From the NCBI GenBank assembly GCA_946183385.1, contig CAMHBN010000132.1, forward strand, positions 1 through 5,875: 5,875 nucleotides of DNA, given 5' to 3'. Source of the DNA: an uncultured Ruminococcus sp. GTDB lineage: Bacteria; Bacillota; Clostridia; Oscillospirales; Ruminococcaceae. Below are positions 1 to 5,222 of this stretch, in pieces; position 1 is the stretch's first letter, and each line of letters starts with the position of its first letter. The position numbers and the translations under genes are program-made. Under the pieces are notes generated by a model, which had not been told where the DNA came from, searched no databases, and worked only from the letters and a program-made list of their open reading frames with translations.

Positions 1-605
1 TCGTAGACCTCGTCGGTAATGACGAAGGTGTCGTACTTCTTGGCGAGGTCGGCGATTATCAGAAGCTCATCGCGCGTGAACACCTTGCCGCACGGGTTCG
101 AAGGGTTGCAGAGGATAAGCGCCTTGGGGTGCTGCCTGAAAGCGGCTTCGAGCACGTCAGCGTCGAAGCTGAACTCGGGCGGGTTGAGCGGGACATATAT
201 CGGCTCCGCTCCCGAGAGTATCGTATCTGCGCCGTAGTTCTCGTAGAATGGCGAGAACACGATTACCTTGTCGCCGGGATTGGTGACGGACATCATCGCC
301 GCCATCATAGCCTCGGTGCTTCCGCAGGTGACGACTATCTCGCCGTTCGGGTCGATGGTGCGTCCCATGAGGCGTGACTGCTTCTCGGCGAGTGCCTCGC
401 GGAAGTTCTGAGCTCCCCACGTTATCGAATACTGGTGAAAGTCCTCGCGAGTGACCTCGGCGAGGCGGTCGAGTATCTCCCTCGGCGGCTCGAAGTCGGG
501 GAAGCCCTGCGAGAGATTGACAGCGCCGTATTTATTGGAAATTCGCGTCATACGCCTGATGACGGAATCGGTAAAGGTGGCTGTTCGGTTTGAAAGCTGT
601 GGCAT
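1..605 (-). CDS. Class I/II PLP-dependent aminotransferase, N-terminal part (C-terminus beyond window)
   Basis: Transfers an amino group between an amino acid and a 2-oxoacid using pyridoxal phosphate; expected to be cytoplasmic. The 201 visible residues cover the N-terminal arm and most of the large PLP domain. NLSQGFPDF (30-38) and QYSITWGAQNFREAL (58-72) are typical of the aspartate/methionine/kynurenine-type fold-I group. The motif around N170 (NPSNPCGKV) and the D198/Y201 motif (ITDEVY) correspond to the Asn, Asp and Tyr that hold the cofactor. The catalytic lysine lies past the window edge. The ATG at 605 is chosen because AAGGAG (613-618) precedes it by 7 nt. It follows paaK after 126 nt and has its own predicted promoter, so it may or may not belong to the same regulon. 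Substrate cannot be read from this half; an aromatic or branched-chain 2-oxoacid made by the neighbouring oxidoreductase is an inference from context. Confidence 0.9.
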   Translation of the reverse strand, partial: MPQLSNRTATFTDSVIRRMTRISNKYGAVNLSQGFPDFEPPREILDRLAEVTREDFHQYSITWGAQNFREALAEKQSRLMGRTIDPNGEIVVTCGSTEAMMAAMMSVTNPGDKVIVFSPFYENYGADTILSGAEPIYVPLNPPEFSFDADVLEAAFRQHPKALILCNPSNPCGKVFTRDELLIIADLAKKYDTFVITDEVY

Positions 606-635
606 AATTATTCTCCTTAAATCACATATACGACG

Positions 636-660
636 CGGGCGAACACTGTTCGCCCCTACA
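636..660. repeat. Short hairpin repeat, copy 1 (CCCCTACA arm)
   Basis: Perfect 8-bp stem GGGCGAAC (637-644) / GTTCGCCC (648-655) with a 3-nt loop, ending in CCCCTACA (653-660). Its reverse complement matches copy 2 (682-706) at 21 of 25 positions. The two copies face each other across a 21-nt spacer. It lies in the predicted 5' leader of the aminotransferase. Confidence 0.8.
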
Positions 661-681
661 CGTAAAATCATTCATTCTAAA

Positions 682-706
682 TGTAGGGGCGCACATCGTG
701 CGCCCG
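682..706. repeat. Short hairpin repeat, copy 2 (TGTAGGGG arm)
   Basis: Begins TGTAGGGG (682-689) and folds as GGGCGCAC (687-694) / GTGCGCCC (698-705) with a 3-nt loop. It is inverted relative to copy 1. One stem pair is A-T in copy 1 and C-G here, so base pairing is kept while the sequence changes. As RNA it lies just 3' of paaK and could also help end or stabilise that transcript, although no strong U-run follows. Confidence 0.8.
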
Positions 707-719
707 TGTTTACATTATC

Positions 720-748
720 ATTATACAACAATCAGATAGAGTAGTCAA
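720..748 (-). promoter_or_regulatory. Predicted sigma-70 promoter of the aminotransferase, overlapping the paaK 3' end
   Basis: On the minus strand a -35 box TTGACT (743-748) is followed by a 17-bp spacer and a perfect -10 box TATAAT (720-725). The -35 and most of the spacer lie inside the last codons of paaK. Transcription would start near 713, giving a leader of about 108 nt that contains both hairpin repeats. Unlike the por and paaK promoters, no ATA-N9-TAT dyad is seen upstream of the -35. Confidence 0.6.
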
Positions 749-2072
749 TCTTTCTCTCGTCGATTACACGTCTGGACTTGTGCTCGGAGCGTGTGTTCAG
801 TCCGCCGTCGGGGTGAACGATCACCTTTGCGGGCTTAACGCCTGTACGAGCCTTGAGTGCAGCGCTTATCTGCTCTGCTACCTCTTCGTCGGTCTTGGTG
901 TTGTCGGCGTTCTTCTCAATTTCAACTGCGTACTTGCTGGTGAAGTCCTTCTCGAAGATACGGATGAGGTACTCGCCTGTGATACCGCTCTGCTCGCGGA
1001 TAACTGCCTCGATGTCGCTCGGGAATACGTTAACCGCGGAAACGATGAACATATCGTCCTTTCTGCCGAGGATGCTTATCCTGCCGTGAGTACGTCCGCA
1101 GCGGCAGGGCGTAACGTCAATGCGTCCGATGTCGCCTGTCTTGAATCTGATGAGCGGACGAGCGTGCTTGCGGAGAGTGGTGAATACGAGCTCACCTGTC
1201 TGACCGGGCTCAAGGACCTCGCCTGTATGTATGTCGATAGTCTCTACGAGAATGTGGTTCTCTGCGATGTGGAGTCCGTCGTGGTATTCGCACTGTGCGG
1301 CGCAGGCTCCGAATATATCGGACAGACCGTAGAAGTCGTAAACCTCAGCTCCCCAGAGGTCCTCGATAGCCTTTCTTGTGGCGTCGATGGAGCCGCCGAG
1401 CTCGCCTGCAACGATTATCTTCTTGATGTTGAAGTCCTTCTTCGGGTCGTAGCCTGCCTTGACTGCCTTCTCACCGAGCTGCCATGCGTAGGAGGGAGAA
1501 GTCCAGATGATGGTGGGCTTGTAGGTCTTTAAGATGAAGAGAAGTCTCTCACTCGGGAGAGTGCCGCCCCAGATACATAAAGCTCCGAGGTTCTGCGCGC
1601 CGATTACGTCGGGTCCGCCAACGTAGAGTGAGAAGTTGAGAGCGTGTACGTAGCGGTCGTTCGGTCTCATTCCTATCTGCCAGAACCAGCGGCTCTCGGT
1701 GTCCTGGAACTCGTCGAAGTCCTTCTTCGTGAACGGGCTCATCGTGGGTACACCTGTCGAGCCCGACGAGGTCGAGATGAACACTACGTCGTCCTCTGGT
1801 ACAGCCGCGAGCTCGCCGAGGAATGAACCTACGCCCTGAGTGTCGCGCTGTGTCTTCTTGTTGATGAAGGGGAACTTCTCGATGTCCTTGAGGGTCTTGA
1901 TGTCCTCGGGCTTAACGCCTGCCTCGTCGAACGAACGCTTGTAGTAGGGAGCGTTGTCATAAGCGAACTTTACTATCTCCTTCAGGTCCTCAAGCTGTCT
2001 CTTCTGAAGTTCCTCGCGGGGAAGAGTTTCAAGCTCTTCGTCCCAGAATTTGTTGTTGATATCTCTGCTCAT
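732..2072 (-). CDS. paaK: Phenylacetate-CoA ligase family enzyme (AMP-forming)
   Basis: Activates a carboxylic acid, classically phenylacetate, to its CoA thioester with ATP giving AMP and PPi; cytoplasmic member of the ANL adenylating superfamily. The 446-residue length is normal for PaaK. Visible motifs are the phosphate-binding loop FISTSSGSTGVPT (98-110), YDFYGLSD (245-252), LIRFKTGD (307-314, whose Asp normally binds the ribose), CRCGRTHGRI (323-332), the hinge region GRKDDMF (336-342), VNVFPSDIE (347-355) and the C-terminal basic segment HKSRRVIDERK (431-441). Start at 2072 is supported by GGAGG (2081-2085) 8 nt upstream. It lies 212 nt downstream of porB with its own promoter, whose operator-like sites match those of the por operon. 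Family assignment is firm. Phenylacetate as the true substrate is less so: indoleacetate, other aryl acids or branched-chain acids are possible. Confidence 0.93.
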   Translation of the reverse strand: MSRDINNKFWDEELETLPREELQKRQLEDLKEIVKFAYDNAPYYKRSFDEAGVKPEDIKTLKDIEKFPFINKKTQRDTQGVGSFLGELAAVPEDDVVFISTSSGSTGVPTMSPFTKKDFDEFQDTESRWFWQIGMRPNDRYVHALNFSLYVGGPDVIGAQNLGALCIWGGTLPSERLLFILKTYKPTIIWTSPSYAWQLGEKAVKAGYDPKKDFNIKKIIVAGELGGSIDATRKAIEDLWGAEVYDFYGLSDIFGACAAQCEYHDGLHIAENHILVETIDIHTGEVLEPGQTGELVFTTLRKHARPLIRFKTGDIGRIDVTPCRCGRTHGRISILGRKDDMFIVSAVNVFPSDIEAVIREQSGITGEYLIRIFEKDFTSKYAVEIEKNADNTKTDEEVAEQISAALKARTGVKPAKVIVHPDGGLNTRSEHKSRRVIDERKIDYSI

Positions 2073-2124
2073 TGTTTTTTCCTCCGGTTAATTCATATTT
2101 AGCATATCTGTTTGGTATGTCTTT

Positions 2125-2153
2125 ATTATACAGCACATTTCCGCATTTGTCCA
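2125..2153 (-). promoter_or_regulatory. Predicted paaK promoter
   Basis: The -35 box TGGACA (2148-2153) and a perfect TATAAT -10 box (2125-2130) are separated by 17 bp. The predicted start near 2118 gives a leader of about 46 nt. The block GTATTGGACA around the -35 and the spacer length are identical to those of the por promoter. Confidence 0.75.
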
Positions 2154-2168
2154 ATACCATAGTTTTAT
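2154..2168. promoter_or_regulatory. Proximal LysR-type operator-like dyad of paaK (ATA-N9-TAT)
   Basis: ATA (2154-2156) and TAT (2166-2168) are separated by 9 bp, which fits the T-N11-A rule for LysR-type sites. It abuts the -35 box, with its centre about 43 bp upstream of the predicted start. The matching por site (5203-5217) has the same position; over a 22-nt block including the -35 the two agree at 17 positions. An alternative overlapping dyad, ACCATA-N4-TATGGT (2156-2171), is present only here. Confidence 0.55.
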
Positions 2169-2172
2169 GGTA

Positions 2173-2195
2173 GGTTATAAGCTGAGTTTATAACC
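2173..2195. promoter_or_regulatory. Distal LysR-type operator-like palindrome of paaK
   Basis: Perfect 8-bp inverted repeat GGTTATAA-N7-TTATAACC with core TATA-N9-TATA. Its centre (2184) is 36 bp from the downstream edge of the -35 hexamer and about 66 bp upstream of the predicted start, the usual place for the primary recognition site of a LysR-type regulator. The por operon has a counterpart with the same core at the same distance. Confidence 0.6.
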
Positions 2196-2212
2196 CCAAA
2201 GCGTATCATTAC

Positions 2213-2238
2213 GGGACGCCGAGGCGGCGTCCCCTACA
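2213..2238. repeat. Short hairpin repeat, copy 3 (CCCCTACA arm)
   Basis: Perfect 9-bp stem GGGACGCCG (2213-2221) / CGGCGTCCC (2225-2233) with loop AGG, ending in CCCCTACA (2231-2238) exactly as in copy 1. The stem sequence is different but fully paired. It lies between porB and the paaK operator sites. Confidence 0.75.
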
Positions 2239-2247
2239 AAAGCTAAA

Positions 2248-2275
2248 TGTAAGGGGCGATGAAAACATCGCCCCT
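2248..2275. repeat. Short hairpin repeat, copy 4 (TGTAAGGGG arm)
   Basis: Begins TGTAAGGGG (2248-2256), one base longer than the TGTAGGGG of copy 2, and is inverted relative to copy 3 across a 9-nt spacer. The stem AGGGGCGATG (2252-2261) / CATCGCCCCT (2266-2275) is a perfect 10 bp with loop AAAA. The copy 3/copy 4 pair repeats the head-to-head layout of copies 1 and 2. Confidence 0.75.
2252..2275 (-). terminator. Possible transcription terminator of the por operon (repeat copy 4)
   Basis: Read as minus-strand RNA, a 10-bp GC-rich stem with a UUUU loop begins about 9 nt after the porB stop codon. It is followed by UUACAUUUAGCUUUU, which is U-rich but interrupted. A mobile repeat may be serving as the operon's terminator or 3'-end stabiliser. 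The broken U-run makes efficient intrinsic termination uncertain. Confidence 0.4.
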
Positions 2276-2284
2276 GAAACTGCT

Positions 2285-3178
2285 TTATAGCTGAAAGCTC
2301 TTCTCTATGAATTCCCACTTCTTGTCGCGGGAGGCTGTGATTATCTGTATATCCTCGTCTGTGAGGTGCTTGAAGCGTCCCTGCTTTTTCAGGTAAGCCG
2401 CCACGTCCGTGAACTCCTTGGGCTTGTGGTTGAGCCTGAATGTGCCGTTCTCGTACTCGGCAAGGTACCACAGTCCGCAGTCAACGACTTCCTTGGCTAT
2501 GTCAACAGTTGCGTCGGGAGCAACTCCCCAGCCTGTCGGACACGGCGCTATCACGTGGATATACTTCGTGCCCTGTATCGTTGATGCCTTCTGCACCTTG
2601 GCGATGAAATCGGGGAGATAGCCCACGCTCGCAGTCGCCGCATAAGGTATATCGTGAGCCGCCGCTATCTCGAACATATTCTTCTTCGGGCGGATATTTC
2701 CGTGGATATTCGCGCCCGCGGGAGTAGTCGTGGTCTTGGCTCCGAACGGCGTAAGTCCGCTCTTCTGAATGCCTGTGTTCATGTAGGCTTCGTTGTCGTA
2801 GCAGATGTAGATGATGTTGTCGTTGCGGTCGATAGCTCCCGAAAGAGCCTGTATGCCGATGTCCGCAGTGCCGCCGTCGCCCGCGAAGCCGACTGCCGTG
2901 AAGTCCTTGTATCCGCGTGCACGAAGTCCCGCCTCAACGCCCGTGAGCATGGAAGCCGTGCCCGCAAAGGTCGAGATTATCGAGTTGTTGGAGAAGCACA
3001 GCTGCGGGAAGTTGAAGCCCACCGCCGACATACAGCCTGCGGGGAGGACCGATACCGCGTTCTGTCCGAGGACCTTCAGTGCCGCTCTTACTGCGAGGCT
3101 TCCGCCGCAGCCCGCACACGCCTTGTGTCCGTAGAAATATTCCTCGCGTGAAATGCTGTCCGCGACCTTATTTGCCAT
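2285..3178 (-). CDS. porB: 2-oxoacid:ferredoxin oxidoreductase, beta subunit (TPP-binding)
   Basis: Catalytic subunit that binds thiamine pyrophosphate and the proximal [4Fe-4S] cluster in the four-subunit pyruvate/2-ketoisovalerate ferredoxin oxidoreductase family; cytoplasmic. Of 297 residues, C21 and C24 (CAGCGG), C49 (PAGCMS) and C213 (APCPTGWG) match the four cluster ligands of PorB proteins. GDG (100-102) followed by 26 residues and N129 in YDNEAYMNTG is the TPP/magnesium motif. The ATG at 3178 is preferred because GGAGG (3187-3191) sits 8 nt upstream and the protein begins like known PorB. An in-frame start at 3229 would add 17 residues inside porA. The start overlaps the porA stop by 11 nt, suggesting translational coupling. 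Last gene of the operon. Substrate is not decided by the beta subunit sequence; the context points to an aryl or branched-chain 2-oxoacid rather than pyruvate. Confidence 0.94.
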   Translation of the reverse strand: MANKVADSISREEYFYGHKACAGCGGSLAVRAALKVLGQNAVSVLPAGCMSAVGFNFPQLCFSNNSIISTFAGTASMLTGVEAGLRARGYKDFTAVGFAGDGGTADIGIQALSGAIDRNDNIIYICYDNEAYMNTGIQKSGLTPFGAKTTTTPAGANIHGNIRPKKNMFEIAAAHDIPYAATASVGYLPDFIAKVQKASTIQGTKYIHVIAPCPTGWGVAPDATVDIAKEVVDCGLWYLAEYENGTFRLNHKPKEFTDVAAYLKKQGRFKHLTDEDIQIITASRDKKWEFIEKSFQL

Positions 3179-4340
3179 TGTCCTCGCCTCCGATTCCGAT
3201 GAAGTTAACGGCGTCAGTGCCGTTTGCAATGCTTGTGTAGATGTTTTCGATGTCAGCGGCGGAGATGTTGCGTCCGCCGAGACCGCCGATGAAATTATAG
3301 CCCTTTACGTCTGCGCCAGCCTTTTTCAGCGCGGAGTTGACGTTGGTGAAGACCGTGCCCTCGTTGCCGAAGCTGATGTCCTTTTCGAGGACTGCGTAAG
3401 CCTTGACATTCCGCAGAACATCGGCAATTTCCTCGTTCGGGAACGGGCGCATATAGCGTATGCGGACTACGCCCGCCTTTACGCCGTTTTCGCGGAGCTT
3501 ATCCGCAGTTTCACGGCACAGACCCGCTATGCTTCCGAGGGTGACTATGATGTAGTCGGCGTCCTCGGTGCGGTAATTTTCGGTCAGACCGGTGTAGTGC
3601 CTGCCGAATATGTCCGCGAATTCCCTCTCCGTCTCGGTGATGACCTCAGCCGCCGCAAGCAGCCCCTTGTGAGCCTTGTACTTGAAAATGCAGTTGGTGT
3701 CGGGACCTGCCGAGAACGCCATATTCTTGGGATTCTCAAAGTCTATGCGGTTGTCGGTCTCGTAGGGCGGGAGGAATTTGTCCGCCTGCTCGTGAGTGGG
3801 GATATCCACAGTCTCATAAGTATGGGTGAGCACGAAGCCGTCGAGATTAGCCATATAAGGCGTCTGCACGCGCTTATCCTCCGCTATTTTATAGCTCATC
3901 AGCGCGAGGTCGAGAGCCTCCTGCGCGTTCTCGGCGTAGGACTGGATCCAGCCGCTGTCGAGCTGTGAAAGGCTGTCGCGCTGGTCGCCGTAGATGTTCC
4001 ACGGGAGAGCCGTGGAGCGGTCGGCGTTCATCATAACTATCGGGAAACGTCCGCCTGACGCGTAGTAGAGACATTCCGCCATGTAGAGAAGTCCCTGCGA
4101 GGAGGTAGCCGTGAAGGCTCTCGCACCTGCGGCGCTTGCTCCGATAGCGCATGAGAGCGCGGAATGCTCGGATTCAACGTGTACGTATTCGGCGCTGAGA
4201 CTGCCGTCCTCGACCATCTCGGAAAGGCGCTCGACAACTATCGTCTGCGGGGTTATCGGGTAGGCTGAAATGACCTGCGGACGCGCGAGGCGTATGCCCT
4301 CGGCGAATGCCTCGTTGCCTGATAAGAATTTCCTGCTCAT
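3168..4340 (-). CDS. porA: 2-oxoacid:ferredoxin oxidoreductase, alpha subunit
   Basis: Supplies the pyrimidine side of the TPP site and the substrate pocket for oxidative decarboxylation of a 2-oxoacid to acyl-CoA, or the reverse reductive carboxylation. The 390 residues match the usual PorA/VorA length. Motifs in order: AYPITPQT (26-33, with the conserved Thr30), VESEHSA (55-61), TATSSQGL (77-84), R108 followed by PWNIYGDQRDS (113-123), DSGWIQSYAENAQEALDLAL soon after, and the C-terminal GGLGGRNIS (352-360). The ATG at 4340 overlaps the porD stop by 4 nt (ATGA), and a purine-rich GGAGGCGGAG (4346-4355) precedes it; longer starts run through porD. The overall pattern resembles the pyruvate/ketoisovalerate family rather than the fused indolepyruvate IorA. 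I cannot assign specificity from motifs alone. Confidence 0.94.
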   Translation of the reverse strand: MSRKFLSGNEAFAEGIRLARPQVISAYPITPQTIVVERLSEMVEDGSLSAEYVHVESEHSALSCAIGASAAGARAFTATSSQGLLYMAECLYYASGGRFPIVMMNADRSTALPWNIYGDQRDSLSQLDSGWIQSYAENAQEALDLALMSYKIAEDKRVQTPYMANLDGFVLTHTYETVDIPTHEQADKFLPPYETDNRIDFENPKNMAFSAGPDTNCIFKYKAHKGLLAAAEVITETEREFADIFGRHYTGLTENYRTEDADYIIVTLGSIAGLCRETADKLRENGVKAGVVRIRYMRPFPNEEIADVLRNVKAYAVLEKDISFGNEGTVFTNVNSALKKAGADVKGYNFIGGLGGRNISAADIENIYTSIANGTDAVNFIGIGGEDNGK

Positions 4341-4630
4341 TTGCGCTCCGCCTCCATTTCTATCGCTCCTATCCTGCATATTTTGGCGCATATACCGCAG
4401 CCCTTGCAGAAGTCGTAGTCGATGACAACCTTGCCGTCCTTTATCGCGATAACGCCGTCGGGACAGTAGAGGTAACACTGCTCGCAGCCGACACATTTTG
4501 CGGCATTGATAACGGGTCTTATGCTTCTCCAGCCGCTGTTGACGGTGGTGAGGTAGCCCGCCTCAAAGCACGTATTTTCGGGGACTTCCTCAAATGTGAA
4601 GCCCGTCTTTTCTCTGACGTAGGGTCTCAT
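4337..4630 (-). CDS. porD: 2-oxoacid:ferredoxin oxidoreductase, delta subunit (2x[4Fe-4S] ferredoxin-like)
   Basis: Carries electrons from the catalytic beta subunit to external ferredoxin through two [4Fe-4S] clusters. The 97-residue protein has about 45 N-terminal residues typical of PorD, then two ferredoxin motifs: C46-x2-C49-x2-C52-x3-C56-P and C75-x2-C78-x2-C81-x3-C85-R. All eight cysteines are present. The second motif ends in arginine instead of the usual proline, a mild oddity. The start at 4630 overlaps the porG stop by 4 nt (ATGA) and follows AGGAGG (4638-4643) with 7-nt spacing, so translation is probably coupled. Presence of a separate delta subunit shows the enzyme is the four-subunit type and not the single-chain clostridial pyruvate enzyme. 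Confidence 0.94.
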   Translation of the reverse strand: MRPYVREKTGFTFEEVPENTCFEAGYLTTVNSGWRSIRPVINAAKCVGCEQCYLYCPDGVIAIKDGKVVIDYDFCKGCGICAKICRIGAIEMEAERK

Positions 4631-5142
4631 TCTGCCACCTCCTGCACTGCTCTGAGAAGTGCGCTGATATTGCGCTCCTGAATTTTCGCGGGCATATAGC
4701 CCTTGATAGCCTCGGTGGCTTCATCGGTCGTGACCACGCCCGAAAGTCCCACAAGAAGTCCGAACATAACGGTGTTCGCGGTGGGGAGCCTGAACTCCGC
4801 CGCTATGCTGTCCGCGTCGAAGGTGAGAGCGCCGTCTATCTTGTTCTTGGAGTTGACTATTATCTTCCCCGTAGGCTTGAGTTGTCCGAGTAGCTGAGGG
4901 CTGTAGAGCGTGTCGTCAATGATGACGATGTAGTCAGCCTTTTCGGTCTGGCTCCTGTCGGTTACGGGCTTGGTATCGAGCTTTGTGAACGCGCGTACGG
5001 GAGCTCCGCGGCGCTCGGGTCCGAATGAGGGGAAGGCAAGTCCGTACTTGCCGTCGTCATCTGTTGTGTATGCCGCTCCGAGGAGCTTTGCGGCTGTGAA
5101 GGCTCCCTGTCCGCCGCGTCCGAGCCATAGTATTTCCTGCAT
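4627..5142 (-). CDS. porG: 2-oxoacid:ferredoxin oxidoreductase, gamma subunit
   Basis: Gamma subunit of the heterotetrameric oxidoreductase; the family equivalent of domain III of single-chain pyruvate:ferredoxin oxidoreductase, associated with CoA binding and assembly. The 171 residues begin with GRGGQG (8-13), then YGLAFPSFGPERRGAPV (33-49) and VTDRSQ, all hallmark gamma motifs. First gene of the operon. The ATG at 5142 is preceded at 7 nt by AAGGAG (5150-5155). It lies 89 nt downstream of the LysR-type gene, with a strong predicted promoter and operator-like dyads in that gap. The gene order gamma-delta-alpha-beta is the classic porGDAB/vor order of archaea, Thermotoga and anaerobic Firmicutes. 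Confidence 0.94.
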   Translation of the reverse strand: MQEILWLGRGGQGAFTAAKLLGAAYTTDDDGKYGLAFPSFGPERRGAPVRAFTKLDTKPVTDRSQTEKADYIVIIDDTLYSPQLLGQLKPTGKIIVNSKNKIDGALTFDADSIAAEFRLPTANTVMFGLLVGLSGVVTTDEATEAIKGYMPAKIQERNISALLRAVQEVAE

Positions 5143-5173
5143 AATGATTCTCCTTATAGTGGGGTATAGATAA

Positions 5174-5202
5174 ATTATACGCCCGTCAGCGGTGTATGTC
5201 CA
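5174..5202 (-). promoter_or_regulatory. Predicted por operon promoter
   Basis: The -35 box TGGACA (5197-5202), a 17-bp spacer and a perfect TATAAT -10 box (5174-5179) place the start near 5167, about 25 nt before porG. Hexamers and spacer length are identical to the paaK promoter, including the GTATTGGACA block that overlaps the proximal operator-like site. Confidence 0.75.
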
Positions 5203-5217
5203 ATACGGGACTTCTAT
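5203..5217. promoter_or_regulatory. Proximal LysR-type operator-like dyad of por (ATA-N9-TAT)
   Basis: ATA (5203-5205) and TAT (5215-5217) flank 9 bp and satisfy T-N11-A. The centre, at 5210, is 13 bp from the downstream edge of the -35 hexamer and 23 bp, about two helical turns, from the centre of the distal dyad. This is where a LysR-type activation site is expected. The paaK site is at the same offset. Confidence 0.55.
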
Positions 5218-5222
5218 GCTGA

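Noticed and set aside
636..706. Paired repeats as a CRISPR or insertion-sequence end
   Set aside because: Units are inverted hairpins with only two copies per site, no regular spacers and no transposase, so neither a CRISPR array nor an intact insertion sequence.
780..1532. Long plus-strand open frame of 250 codons opposite paaK
   Set aside because: It is antisense to a clearly recognised ligase, has no recognisable motif, and arises from the GC-biased codon use of the real gene.
2285..3229. Longer porB start at 3229
   Set aside because: It would put 17 non-conserved residues inside porA; the ATG at 3178 has a good ribosome binding site and a family-typical N-terminus.
3153..3968. Plus-strand open frame of 271 codons opposite porA
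   Set aside because: It mirrors the porA coding strand, its protein resembles no family I know, and porA carries all the family motifs.
3168..4496. Longer porA frame starting at 4496
   Set aside because: The extension runs through the two-cluster region of porD in another frame; the ATG at 4340 has the operon-typical 4-nt overlap and begins like known alpha subunits.
2285..5142. Operon as indolepyruvate oxidoreductase IorAB or single-chain pyruvate:ferredoxin oxidoreductase
   Set aside because: Separate gamma, delta, alpha and beta genes are present, which is the four-subunit pyruvate/ketoisovalerate architecture; substrate specificity is still open.
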